A stretch of 64,000 nucleotides of DNA, from NCBI GenBank assembly GCA_036186865.1, contig AP025069.1, positions 20,486,805 through 20,550,804 of the forward strand, read 5' to 3'. Position 1 is the stretch's first letter, and each line of letters starts with the position of its first letter. Both the position numbers and the translations under genes were made by a program. Under the pieces are notes generated by a model, which searched no databases, was not told where the DNA came from, and was given only the letters and a program-made list of their open reading frames with translations. This document shows positions 46,855-57,167 of the stretch, in pieces. Origin of the DNA: Eustoma russellianum. Its lineage: Eukaryota; Streptophyta; Magnoliopsida; Gentianales; Gentianaceae.

Positions 46855-47350
46855 ATGCCTCCACGACGTGAGCCAGCTAGAAATAGAGGCTATAATAGTA
46901 ACGATCATGAGGGCCAGGGGACCATCCCCCAGGTACTTGCAGATACGCTGGCCACTTTGACTACATTGGTGGCCCAGCACCAGGTGCAGATGTACAGCTA
47001 CAACCACCACCGCCACCGTATCTGAGGCTCTACTACAGGGAAATGCACGACGTCCGTAATTCGATGTTCAGAAAGACCCTTCACCGGAGGAGGTAGAGAT
47101 ATGCGACATGACTGTTAATAATCACAAGACCGTCCGTGACAAAAGTACAGTCACGGAGGAATGTAGGGCCATCGCCGTCACCATGTGCTCATTATAGATG
47201 CCCCACTTGGGTCAGTGTGGGGGGACTATGCAAGTATGAGTGCAACAACAAGGATTCTTTACGAGAGAGGACATTGAGCAAAAGCCGGCACCACCATTAC
47301 AATAGAATTAGGAGCAGCATAAAAAGAAGCAAGGATTAGTGCCTGGATCC
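46855..47350 (+). pseudogene. Element G gag, internally deleted
   Basis: Starts MPPRREPARNRGYNSNDHEG as in B, but the capsid domain is missing and only about 500 bases separate the start from the spacer before protease. Stops occur from 47023 on. The zinc knuckle is not recognisable. Confidence 0.75.
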
Positions 47351-50300
47351 ATGTGATGACTGATGTGGACGTCGAAGAGGCTGACGACGTCATACAAGAG
47401 TCAGCTGCCGGCGACCAGGTGCTTGTATCCCATTATCAGTACAAGGAATTTCACTTGGAGATTAATGAACTGGAGTTTTCTGCGACCCTAATTCCGATCC
47501 AGATGCATGATCTCGACGTTGTACTGGGTATGGATTTCTTGGCAAGATATCATGCTACTAGTGACTGTTGTCAGAGGCAGGTCCGCATGCAGACGCAGGA
47601 TAAGCAAGAGACCATCTTCCAAGGAGATGTCAAATTGAAGAAGTCATCCAGAAAGATCTATATGACCGCAGCATAGGCTTTGCAGGCATTGAAGAAAGGA
47701 GCTGAGGGTTTTCTTGTGTATGCTCTGAATGCCAGTGTTGAGACGCCATCGATTGAGGATATTCCAGTGGTAAGAGATTTTAAGGACGTCTTCCCTGATG
47801 AGCTACCAGGTTTACCGCCGAGCAGGGAAGTAGAGTTCGAGATCGATCTCATACCCAGAGCTGAGCCGATCTCGAAGGCACCATATAGGATGGCACCAGC
47901 AGAGTTAAAAGAGCAGTTGCAAGAGTTGCTGGACAAGAAGTTCATCAGGCCTGGTGTTTCGCCCTGGGGAGCACCGGTATTATTTGTGAAGAAGAAGGAC
48001 GGTAGCATGAGGCTATGCATCGACTATCGTGAGCTTAATAAGATCATGATAAAGAATAAATACCCACTACCGAGGATCGACGATCTATTTGACCAGTTGA
48101 AGGGTGCCAGAGTGTTATCAAAGATTGGCCTTTGATCAGGCTACCATCAGTTGAGGATTAAGACAGAAGATATAGCAAAGACGGCGTTCCGCACTCGATA
48201 TGGGCACTACGAGTTTCTTGTAATGCCCTTTGGACTGACGAATGCACCTGCGGCCTTCATGGACTTGATGAACACAGTATTCATGGAGCAGTTGGACCAT
48301 TTTGTAATAGTGTTCATCGACAATATCCTGGTGTATTCGCCTGATGAGGAGACCGATATTGAACACTTGCGGGAGGTACTGGAGACTCTCAGGAAGAAGA
48401 AGTTGTATGCAAAGTTCAGCAAGTGTGAATTCTGGTTGAAAAGTATGACTTTTTGGGCCACGTGATCTCGGAGGAGGGCATCTTTGTTGACCCAAAGAAG
48501 ATAGTGACGGTCACAGAATGGCCCCGACCTAATAATGTCACTGAGGTACACAGCTTTCTTGGCCTTGCTGGTTACTATCGCAAGTTTGTGGAGGGTTTTT
48601 TTGAGTATTGCAGCACCACTGAGTCGATTGACTTAGAAAAAGACTAAGTTTGTATGGACCTCAGAGTGTGGGAAAAGCTTTGCGGAGTTAAAGCGGAGGT
48701 TGACGACTGCACCAATGTTGGCACAATCCTCGGGCACTGAAGGGTTTGTCATCTATAGCGACCCCTCGAAGAATGGGCTAGGGTGCGTGTTAATACAGGA
48801 AGATAGGGTTATCGCATACGCATCGAGACAGTTGAGGCAATATGAGCAAAATTACCTGACTCATGATCTGGAGCTAGCAGTGGCGGTATTTGCATTAAAA
48901 ATATGGCGCCATTATCTATATGGTGTAAAATGCGAAGTTTTCACTAATCATAAGAGCCTAAAGTATTTGTTCACACAAAAAGAGTTGAACATGCGTCAGA
49001 GGAGATGGCTTGAGTTACTGAAAGACTATGACCTGACCATCAGTTATCATCCGGAAAAAGCAAACCGTGTTGTAGATGCCTTGAGTAGAAAATCTAATCA
49101 CGCCAGACAGACACCATTGGAGAAAGAGATGGCAAAGTTTGACCTTGACATTGTTGATTACACTACTAATGTTCTGGCGGCCTTAGTTATTACACTATCT
49201 TTGATTGAGCGGATTAAGGAGGCGCAGAAGGAGGACGTGACACTTAGAGATATTCGAGAGAGGATGTTGATCAGTCTGATTGAGGGCTTCCAAATACATG
49301 ATAACGACAGTATCTGGTACCAAGGAAGGTTGTGTGTGCCTGATGTTGAGGACCTGAGGAAGGAGCTATTGAAGGAGGCACATAATTCGAAGTTATCGAT
49401 TCATCCAGGCGCTACGAAGGTGTATAATGACCAAAAGAAACATTATTGATGGAGTGGTATGAAGAGACACATCGCCGAGTTCAAGAGAGGTGCCTCGTTT
49501 GTCAACAGGTTATGGCAGAGCATCAGAGGCCGGGAGGTCTGATGTTACCATTGGAGATATCAGAATGGAAGTGGGAGCATGTGACGATGGATTTTGTTGT
49601 AGGACTCCGTAAAACAAGAAACGACAACGACATGATCTGGGTGATTGTTGATCGATTGACGAAGTCTGCTCATTTTCTACCTGTGCCGAGTGATGTGACC
49701 TTGGAGAGATTGGTGACGCTGTACATTGATGATATTGTCAGTCTTCATGGGGTCCCAGTTAGTATCGTTTCAGACCGTGATCCGAGATTCACCTCTAGGT
49801 TTTGGTCAGCTTGTTATAGAAGGTTGAAGACAAAGCTACGGTTGAGCATCGCTTTTCATCCACAGACGGACGGACAGTCAGAGAGGACCATTCAGACTTT
49901 AGAGGATATGTTGAGAGCATGCGCATTGGACTTCAAGGGGAATTGGATAGTATGATCAAGTTAATTGAGTTCTCCTACAACAATAGCCATCACAGTGCTA
50001 TCGGCATGGCACCCTTTGAGGCTCTTTATGGACGTAAGTGTACGTCCCCTATTCATTAGATGTGAGCAAGTTATTACCGGTCCGGAGTTGGTTGAACAAA
50101 CTAGAGAAAAAGGTGAAGAAGATACGGGATATTCTCAAGGTTGGCAAGATAGAATCAAGAGTTGGCAGATTCAAAGAGGCGTCCTTCAGAGTTCGCTGTG
50201 GGCGAGAAGTTTTACTTGAGGGTGTCGCCCATGAAAGGGGTTTCACGATTCGGTTTGAAGGGTAAGCTGAGGTCTCGCTACATTGATTCGTATGAGGTAC

Positions 50301-50617
50301 TCGAGAGGGTCGGTACCTTGGCCTACCGACTAGCGTTACCCCCTGCCTTCGCTCAGGTTGAAAGTGTATTTCACGTTTCTCAGTTGAGGAGATATGTGCC
50401 GGATCCGAGCTATATTTTAGATGCACCACCGTTGAGGATTAGACCGGATACGACTTATGAGGAGACTCCCATCAGGATAGTGGATCGTAAGGACTAGGTA
50501 TTGAGACATCGGGTAATCTCTTATGTTAAAGTTCAGTGGACCAATCATACGGAGCGCAAGGTGACTTAAGACCTCGAGGAGCAGATCCGAGAGAGATATC
50601 CACAGCTCTTCGATTAA
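47351..50617 (+). pseudogene. Element G pol: RT, RNase H, integrase, chromodomain-like tail
   Basis: The protease active site is deleted: MTDVDVEEADDVIQ joins straight to SAAGDQVLVSHYQYKEFHLE. RT is open 47680-48135 and 48151-48465 but the catalytic motif is FIDN (48313-48324), so it is inactive. Frameshifts occur near 48455 and 48600. RNase H is open 48700-49449 (YSDPSKNGLGCVLIQ) without the intron of A; a catalytic-region D-H-K-S is N-H-K-S. Integrase 49446-49955 keeps SDRDPRFTSRFW and QTDGQSERTIQTLE. The tail 50400-50617 is chromodomain-like with stops. Confidence 0.88.
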
Positions 50618-50647
50618 GTACACTAAGTTTCGAGGACGAAACTTTTT

Positions 50648-50662
50648 GTAAGAGGGGAGGAG
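50648..50662 (+). promoter_or_regulatory. Polypurine tract, element G
   Basis: TAAGAGGGGAGGAG directly before the LTR start TGTTATAACCG. Confidence 0.8.
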
Positions 50663-51195
50663 TGTTATAACCGAATATTTTTTTAAAAAAATGTATAAAA
50701 GAGAAGGCATAATTATTATTCTTCCCAATTAAAGTAAGATAATGATAAACACAAACAAACCTTAAGTGGAATAGGATACTAGTTAATAAACTAAACCTAA
50801 TCACTATGGAAAAACCCTAAATTTCCTTATAAATATACCATAAAACCCATTCCCATTCACGATCCCTGCCACCCACCCCAATGAAAACAAACAAAAAAAA
50901 GACACACAGCAGCCGCTTGGCTGCCATATTCAAGGGAAAAAAATAAAATAATATATAGTTTATTCTAACTCTAAGCATAGTAGGCACCCGCGGTGTAGGA
51001 AGAAAGAGTATTTGCCGGAAAAAGGTAGCTGCCTCTTTTCCCTCAAACGGGTATGATTCATGCATGCCTTAATGTATTTGTTGTGTGTTTGGTCGTTTTA
51101 TCGGTTTAAGTAATGGCATGATACTTGATTTGATGAAAAAAAGCATGATCTTTGGATGTGTAAGGGTTTGTTTGGAGGTTTGTTTGGATCATACA
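50663..51195 (+). repeat. Element G 3' LTR, truncated
   Basis: Matches 43851-44381 with few differences, then ends abruptly where H begins. There is no TSD pattern, so this looks like deletion rather than insertion. Confidence 0.88.
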
Positions 51196-53322
51196 TTAGA
51201 AGACAATATCTCTACTCCTCACAACTTTTTGCTTTGCTGGATCATAAAGTCTGTAACCAAACTCTTCATCACCATATCCAACAAACACACAAGGAGAAGT
51301 CTTGAAATCAAGCTTCAACCTCTGTTCCTTCGATACATGCATGAAAGCCTTGCATCCAAACACCCTCAAATGAGAATAAGAGGGATCTTTCTCGAACCAA
51401 ACCCTCTCAGGAATCTCAAACTCCAAAGGAACTGATGGTGCTCTATTTATCAAGTACATAGCGGTTCCAACTGTTTCTCCCCAAAACGACTTAGGAAGAT
51501 TGGACATCCTAAGCATACATCTCACTTTTTCAACAATAGTTCTGTTCATCATCTCGGCAACACCATTGTGTTGTGGAGTACCAGGTTCTGTTCTTTCATG
51601 CCGAATGCCATATCTTGAGCAATATGCTTTAAACTCATTTGAAGTGTATTCACCTCCATTATCAGTTTGGAGACGCTTCAATTTGCAATCTGACTCCCTT
51701 TCTACCATGACATGAAACTTCTGAAAGATACCAAACACCTCGCTTTTGTTCTTCATCATATAAGCCCAAGTTCTCCGAGAAGCATCATCAATAAAAGTAA
51801 CAAAGTATTTGTTACCACCAAGTGATTCCATCTCTATGGGACCACACACATCAGAGTAAACCAACTCTAGCTTCATTTTCTTTCTTGTGGATCTCCTCGG
51901 AAAAGAAACTCTATGTTGCTTTCCTGCTAAACAATGATCACAAGGGTCAAGAGAGATGGTAACATCAATAGGAATAAGAGACTTACCAGCCAGCAACTTT
52001 ATACCCTTCTCACTGACATGTCCTAATCTTCGGTGCCATAAGTTAGGTGAAGTTTTCTCTTCAACAGCATTCAACTCACTAGTACACACTTTCAAGTGTG
52101 TCTTATACAAGGTGCAGCAGAGTTTGCCACGAGCAACAGTCAAGGAACCCTTAGACAATTTCCATTTACCCTCACCAAAAGTGTGCTTGTAACCTTCTTG
52201 ATTAAGTACGTTAGCAGACAATAAATTGAGGCGTAAATCTGGAATGTGGCGAACATCTTTCAATGTCAAATAGCACCCAACACTGGTTTGTACTCGAATA
52301 TCTCCAATTCCAACAATACTAGCTGAACTCTGGTTTCCCATCTTCACACTACCAAAATCTTCAGCACGGTAGTCAATAAAGTACTCCTTAACAGGAACAC
52401 GATGATAAGAAGCCCCAGTATCAACAAGCCTTTCAGAACTGGAATTGTCAACATGACAACAATCACCAGTAGCACAAATCAAAGAAACAGAATCATCTGA
52501 AGTAGAAGCTGTCGCAGCTGTATTTTTGTCCTCACCCTCTTTGTGATGATCATTTTTCTTCTGTCGCTGATCTCTTTTCAACTTACAGCAAAATTTTTGA
52601 ATATGGCCAGGCTTGCTACAATAGTGACATATCGTGGGTTCTCTCCCATCCTTGGACTTGGACCTGTACTTTGACTTGCCACGCCCCTTGGGACATCTAC
52701 TCTTGCTTCTTCCTCTATTCTCTACCACAAGTGCCTGTGAAATATCAACACCCATCTCCTTTCTTCTAACCTCTTCATTGAACATGCTGTCTTTAATGAC
52801 ATCCAATGAAAGCGTACCATCTGGAGCTGAGTTGCTGATGGACACAACCAAGGTTTTCCAACTGTCCGGCAGAGAACTCAATAGGAATAAAGCCTGCAAC
52901 TCATCATCAAGAACAATCTTCATCACAGTCAACTTGTTAATGATATCTTGAAAGTCACTTAGATGCTCAGAAACTGACTTCCCTGGCTTCAACTTGATAT
53001 TAACAAGTCTCTTAATCAATGAGTCCTTGTTATGAGTAGTCTTTCTTTCATAAAGACCCTCCAATTTTCTCCACAACTCAAGTGGCTCAGTCTCTTGGGA
53101 CACATGATTGAATATGCTAATGTCAATCCACTGTCTAATTGTTCCCAAGGTCTTTCTCTTTAGCTTTTCCCATTCTTTATCCGACATCTTCTCGGGTTTA
53201 GTGGGCGTGTCATCTTTCTTGGTTTTATCCACATCAATTGGGTCAAACAAATCTTTACAGTATAGCAAATCTTCCATCATCAGACGCCAAATGGAATAAT
53301 TGGTTGATGTCAATTTAACCAT
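51196..53322 (-). CDS. Element H gag-protease-integrase polyprotein, 3'-truncated but open
   Basis: 708 codons without a stop, the best-kept frame in the window. Gag: LTSTNYSIWRLMMEDLLY, WRKLEGLYERKTTHNKDSL, VSEHLSDFQDIINKL; zinc knuckle CHYCSKPGHIQKFC. Protease: RLVDTGASYHRVP. Integrase: zinc pair H-R-R-L-G-H-V with CDHCLAGKQH; DDE core residues in VYSDVCGPIEMES, LQTDNGGEYTS and QHNGVAEMMNRTIVE. The frame ends at the C-terminal integrase block (FVGYGDEEFGYRLYDPAKQK) where the element is cut off. It makes no RT, so it could not move by itself. Confidence 0.88.
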   Translation of the reverse strand: MVKLTSTNYSIWRLMMEDLLYCKDLFDPIDVDKTKKDDTPTKPEKMSDKEWEKLKRKTLGTIRQWIDISIFNHVSQETEPLELWRKLEGLYERKTTHNKDSLIKRLVNIKLKPGKSVSEHLSDFQDIINKLTVMKIVLDDELQALFLLSSLPDSWKTLVVSISNSAPDGTLSLDVIKDSMFNEEVRRKEMGVDISQALVVENRGRSKSRCPKGRGKSKYRSKSKDGREPTICHYCSKPGHIQKFCCKLKRDQRQKKNDHHKEGEDKNTAATASTSDDSVSLICATGDCCHVDNSSSERLVDTGASYHRVPVKEYFIDYRAEDFGSVKMGNQSSASIVGIGDIRVQTSVGCYLTLKDVRHIPDLRLNLLSANVLNQEGYKHTFGEGKWKLSKGSLTVARGKLCCTLYKTHLKVCTSELNAVEEKTSPNLWHRRLGHVSEKGIKLLAGKSLIPIDVTISLDPCDHCLAGKQHRVSFPRRSTRKKMKLELVYSDVCGPIEMESLGGNKYFVTFIDDASRRTWAYMMKNKSEVFGIFQKFHVMVERESDCKLKRLQTDNGGEYTSNEFKAYCSRYGIRHERTEPGTPQHNGVAEMMNRTIVEKVRCMLRMSNLPKSFWGETVGTAMYLINRAPSVPLEFEIPERVWFEKDPSYSHLRVFGCKAFMHVSKEQRLKLDFKTSPCVFVGYGDEEFGYRLYDPAKQKVVRSRDIVF

Positions 53323-53358
53323 AGAATGATTTCCACGACTCCATATCTACAGTTTAAC

Positions 53359-53375
53359 CAATTCTCTGATACCAG
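53359..53375 (-). promoter_or_regulatory. tRNA-iMet primer binding site, element H
   Basis: On the minus strand CTGGTATCAGAGAATTGG follows the LTR end CCCCTACA. Confidence 0.82.
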
Positions 53376-53376
53376 T

Positions 53377-54108
53377 TGTAGGGGAGAAACAACAAGTAGG
53401 ATACAACACCTACAAGGATCAACTTCAAGACAACCAACCAAAGCTTAACCCAATTCACCACAACTGATTTACCAAGCAAAGATCAATCTCACATCAAAAC
53501 CACAAGCAAATTATCAAAGATAAAGATGCAAACAACACACGAGATTTTTACGTGGAAAACCCCTTCAATGTGAAGGATAAAAACAACGGGATTTGTAAGG
53601 AGTCCACCCTTCTTCTTCTCTTATTATACAAATTGAGGGTAAAAACACCCAAATCAGTCTACAAGGATGTCACAGCCCACCAACAATAACATACATAAGA
53701 GACAACAATTGAGAGAGAACAAAAATGCAGAAATGTCACCAAAATCGCAGCTGACACCAGCAGCGATTACGAACGATCCAGATCTCCGATTCAAAAACTG
53801 AACGGTCATATTGTAGCCCTATGAGTCTCGAAGAAGCTGTCCAAATTTCAGCAAAATCCAACGGTTGGATCTCCGGCGATCGTCAAAGTAGCAGAGACTG
53901 TCCAGAAAATCTGCAACCCTCCGAAAATCTGCCTCTCTCTCTTTCTCTCTGTTTTTCTCGTGTGTTTCCCCACTCACTCTGTCCAGTCGACTTCAGACTT
54001 CAAAACACCCCCTTACAGGGCTTCTAAGGGACGCTCCAAAATGTCCAAACCATTTGGGCCTCACAAAATAAGTCCTCAACTAAATGGGCTTGACTCAATG
54101 CTACAACA
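53377..54108 (-). repeat. Element H 5' LTR (732 bp)
   Basis: On the minus strand starts TGTTGTAGCATTGAG at 54108 and ends CCCCTACA at 53377. TTTTC (54109-54113) would be its target copy; the partner is lost. Confidence 0.8.
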
Positions 54109-54609
54109 TTTTCGACCTCACTTTGCCAGTGTTTCCAATTTCACGAAAGAAAATACATTCTCTGGTCATTTTTTTGGTGGAATCATTGTTCAATTGCTTC
54201 AAATCTCACACTGAGGATCTTCTCAACTGAGTTCCTTCCAATTCTATAGATTGCACTCATCTTCATAAGCTGCACCATGTATCTCGATAGCCATTTTGAC
54301 TTATCCAACCAAGCGTTTCCAATAATGACTAACTAGATTCAGGGAAGACAGCTGCAAGCGATTTTCCACCATTGTAAAATCAACTTATTTCAGAGCTTAC
54401 CTATAGCAGATGAAGAGAGTATCAACAATCAGAACATTCACAAGAAAATCGGGGAAGCTGTGGGATGAAGATAGGGGCAGGGGATGGCAGCCAACAAGCG
54501 CAAGGGGTAACATATATGACGAAAATGCAAACGTTGACAGATGAGGGCGGGAAGGGAGGGGCTCTGTACACTGTGTGTTTGTGAAATAAGAAACAACCAA
54601 CCTGCCGAG
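54109..54609 (-). other. Unassigned, possible host-gene leader fragment
   Basis: Not recognised. On the minus strand a CT-rich stretch (54600-54430) ends in a strong donor-like CTATAG|GTAAGC near 54400. It may be a relic of a host 5' untranslated exon. No protein similarity was seen. Confidence 0.25.
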
Positions 54610-55617
54610 CTCGGGGGTAGGTCGGGTCGGTCGGTCAAGTCAGCTCAGTCTAAGCAGCACAATTAGGTTTGCGTCCTGAACAGATGGTCGACCTGCCGAC
54701 TTCAGCACAGCAGCTTTGCAGAACAGCAATGATGTGCTATCAGCGGTCCGGCCGAGCTCACTACAGCAGCAGAGCTTAGCACGGCAGCGCTGCAGAACAA
54801 CAGATGCTCTCAGCCAAACTTAGCACACAGCAGAGCTCAGCTCAGCAACATTGCAAAATAACAGTGCTGCGCTATCAACCGATCAGCCGAGCTCAGCATA
54901 CAGCAGAGCTCGACAACAGTTCAGCCGAGCAGACAATCCGAGGTGAGTCCAGGACTCTGTCTTTAAGACGTATTGCTCCGGTATACTGTGCCTAAGCAAA
55001 GAAAACAATCGTCTCCCAGGATACAACGAAATTAGTTCAGACAAGCGCATTGCAGCGTATGAACTCAACGTACCTATAAAGTGTCCCTGACTCCTCAGAT
55101 GACTTGAAATGCAGAGGATGTTGATGATTATGGAGAGAGATTGTATAGAGAGAGAAGGAAGAAACTCGATTTCTGAATGCTTTCTTGATCACCATAGATG
55201 TCAGCTCGGCCTACTATTTATAGGGAAAACTGAGGTCCGTTTGTTACAGTCAGTTTAACCACAGCCGTAGGATCAGATACCTGCTCAGCCTGAACCCTTG
55301 GGTCAGATAACCGCATCAGGTCTGCCTACAGCCGTTGGGTCCGATAACTGTTCAATCGGAGCCTTCAGATCATAACAAATTCAGTTCAGCTCAGCACGGT
55401 TAAAGCTCAACAACTTTTCAAAACTTAAACCTTAGCCGATCCAAACAACCTGGAGAAGTTTAAATTTAAATAAACTTTCTTCCCAGCTGATAGGATCTGA
55501 CTCGCTGCTTGCAGGATCTGGCCTGCAGCCTGTAGGCCGAGCCGCACCCTATGCACAAGCCTATCAGGTCCGCAGCCTACAACCCGAGTTGTCCTGCTGA
55601 GCTGAGCTGATTTCTAC
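54610..55617 (-). repeat. LTR-like block with GAGCTC/CAGCAG repeats (solo LTR candidate)
   Basis: On the minus strand it begins GTAGAAATCAGCTCAGCTCA, close to the start of the element F LTR (TGTAGAAATAAGTCCAGCC), and has a TATA-like CCTATAAATAGTAGG at about 55217. The far end (54600-54930) is full of CAGCAGAGCTCAGC words. Clear termini and target duplication are not visible. Confidence 0.4.
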
Positions 55618-56509
55618 CTATTTTACCCCTACTTTGAGCATTAATTTCTCATTCACCGGTATTGTAATTGAGTGATTCAAAAGTCTAAAATTATCTGCTC
55701 GCTACGTAGATAATTAAGGACTCATTAGCTTCGATTTATCATTAATGAAAACTAATCATTACTAAGATCAAAATATGTTGCTAACTACAGTTTGTAACTT
55801 GACTCATTTCTTTCAATTTTCTCCAACAGAAGGGAGGTGTTTGGATTCGGCGACGATGGCAGCGACAATGATGACGGCGTTAGGTATAGAGAGGGATAAA
55901 GGAATGAGAGAGTAGAAGAAGATTGGGGAGCATGTTTATCTACCCAATGAATCGACTATAAATAGTATAAGCAGATGAAGACACTGATGGAAATGTTTGC
56001 GTGGAGGGGGAAGGGTCCTTTTGTGTTTTTTTAGTCCCCCTATTTGGGAAGTTGTTTTTATTTATCTCTTTCTTCCTAAATTTCAACTCATTGTTTCAAT
56101 TTTTGAGGTTTTTTTTTTTTTCAATTTCTTGGTAAGAGTGGATGACGGTAGATGACTTGAATTTTTTCTTTCATTTTTAATGTTAGGATCCGGTAACTTG
56201 ATATTTTATGCAACTAAGTTAACATGATTTGGATAAGAACTTTAACTACAATAGTTATAGATGTCTTATACAATGGTTAAAAAGCTAATACATAATAACA
56301 ACACTCAAGTCTTTTTTCTACTATATGTAATCGGGTATATGTATCAATCATTTCTTGTGCATTATTTTTATCTTATTTTTTTCGTTCTTTGTTTTTGTTT
56401 TTGTTTTTTTACTTGTAACATAAATCCTACCCTCTCTGTGTGTCTCCTAATACCTAATGCACAATATTCGTATTCAGAATACGCATCTTTCAAAACTATC
56501 ATATCATCT
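55618..56509. other. Unassigned AT-rich stretch
   Basis: No gene seen. A CT-rich leader-like segment with CTATTTATAG lies near 55830-55990 on the minus strand. T-rich runs at 56100-56130 and 56380-56410. Confidence 0.4.
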
Positions 56510-57167
56510 CAACCGTGACTCAGGACTAAGTACCTAAAATTCTCACTTAAATCTTATACCCATACATGACATCGGCTACATAAATCAATTGTTTCCATTG
56601 TGCTCTATCACTGACCATATGCTCCCGACTGCCATATAAGTTATATCCTTTTTATTGTCTCTATCCATGCTTTCTTTGTTCTCCCTCTTTCACGTTTAAC
56701 ATGTACCTCATTTATTTGTCTTGCACGCCTAGTAGGTCTACATGATGCCTTTACACATGTCTATACCATATTAACCTTGACTACTTTATCTTCTCATCGA
56801 TATTAGCCACCCCAACCTTTCTTTTTATATTTTCATTTCTTATTTTGTCTTTCTTTTTATGTCCACACATCCGTTTTGACATTCTCATTTTAGCCACTCG
56901 CATTCTTTTTTCATACTCATAATCAACTACCCAACATTCAGACCCGTACTGTCGTCTTGTAAAACTTTCTTTTAAGCTTTAAAGGTACTTTCCTATCATA
57001 AAGAAGACCTAACACACTTCTCTAGTTTAACCACTCTGCTTGTAACTTATGATTCACATATTTGTCAATTCCTCCATATTTCAGTAGTATATATCTTATA
57101 TACCTAACACTCTCACTCAAGTGAATCTCTTGGTCTTTCAGTTTTATACGAGATTCTAAGATCATTC
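56510..57167 (-). pseudogene. LINE fragment: C-terminal end of an RT polyprotein
   Basis: On the minus strand: SLYDRKVPLKLKRKFYKTTV, GSECWVVD, RVAKMRMSKRMCGHKKKDKI, RNENIKRKVGVANIDEKIK, then RLIWYRHV and a final QWKQLIYVADVMYG. This is the usual C-terminal tail of plant non-LTR RT proteins. Several stops and small gaps. Same protein family as 16957-17300. Confidence 0.7.

Larger units (their letters stand above)
43851..51195 (+). mobile_element. Element G: Tekay-like Ty3/Gypsy element, 3' LTR truncated
   Basis: 5' LTR 43851-46579, primer site, reduced gag, pol, polypurine tract and the first 533 bases of the 3' LTR (50663-51195), which matches 43851-44381. It diverges from A and B but is of the same lineage. 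The 3' LTR stops at GGATCATACAT, where element H begins. Confidence 0.9.
51196..54108 (-). mobile_element. Element H: Tork-like Ty1/Copia element, RT and 3' end missing
   Basis: Minus-strand element with 5' LTR (53377-54108), primer site and an open gag-protease-integrase frame running to 51196. RT, RNase H and the 3' LTR are absent. The junction with element G has no terminal motif, pointing to a deletion spanning both elements. Confidence 0.9.

Noticed and set aside
54804..54995. ORF of 63 codons in the GAGCTC/CAGCAG block
   Set aside because: Low-complexity repeat translation without start context or similarity.
56261..56518. Hydrophobic 85-codon ORF as a membrane protein gene
   Set aside because: T-rich sequence gives Phe/Leu/Tyr by chance and it runs towards a LINE tail on the other strand.
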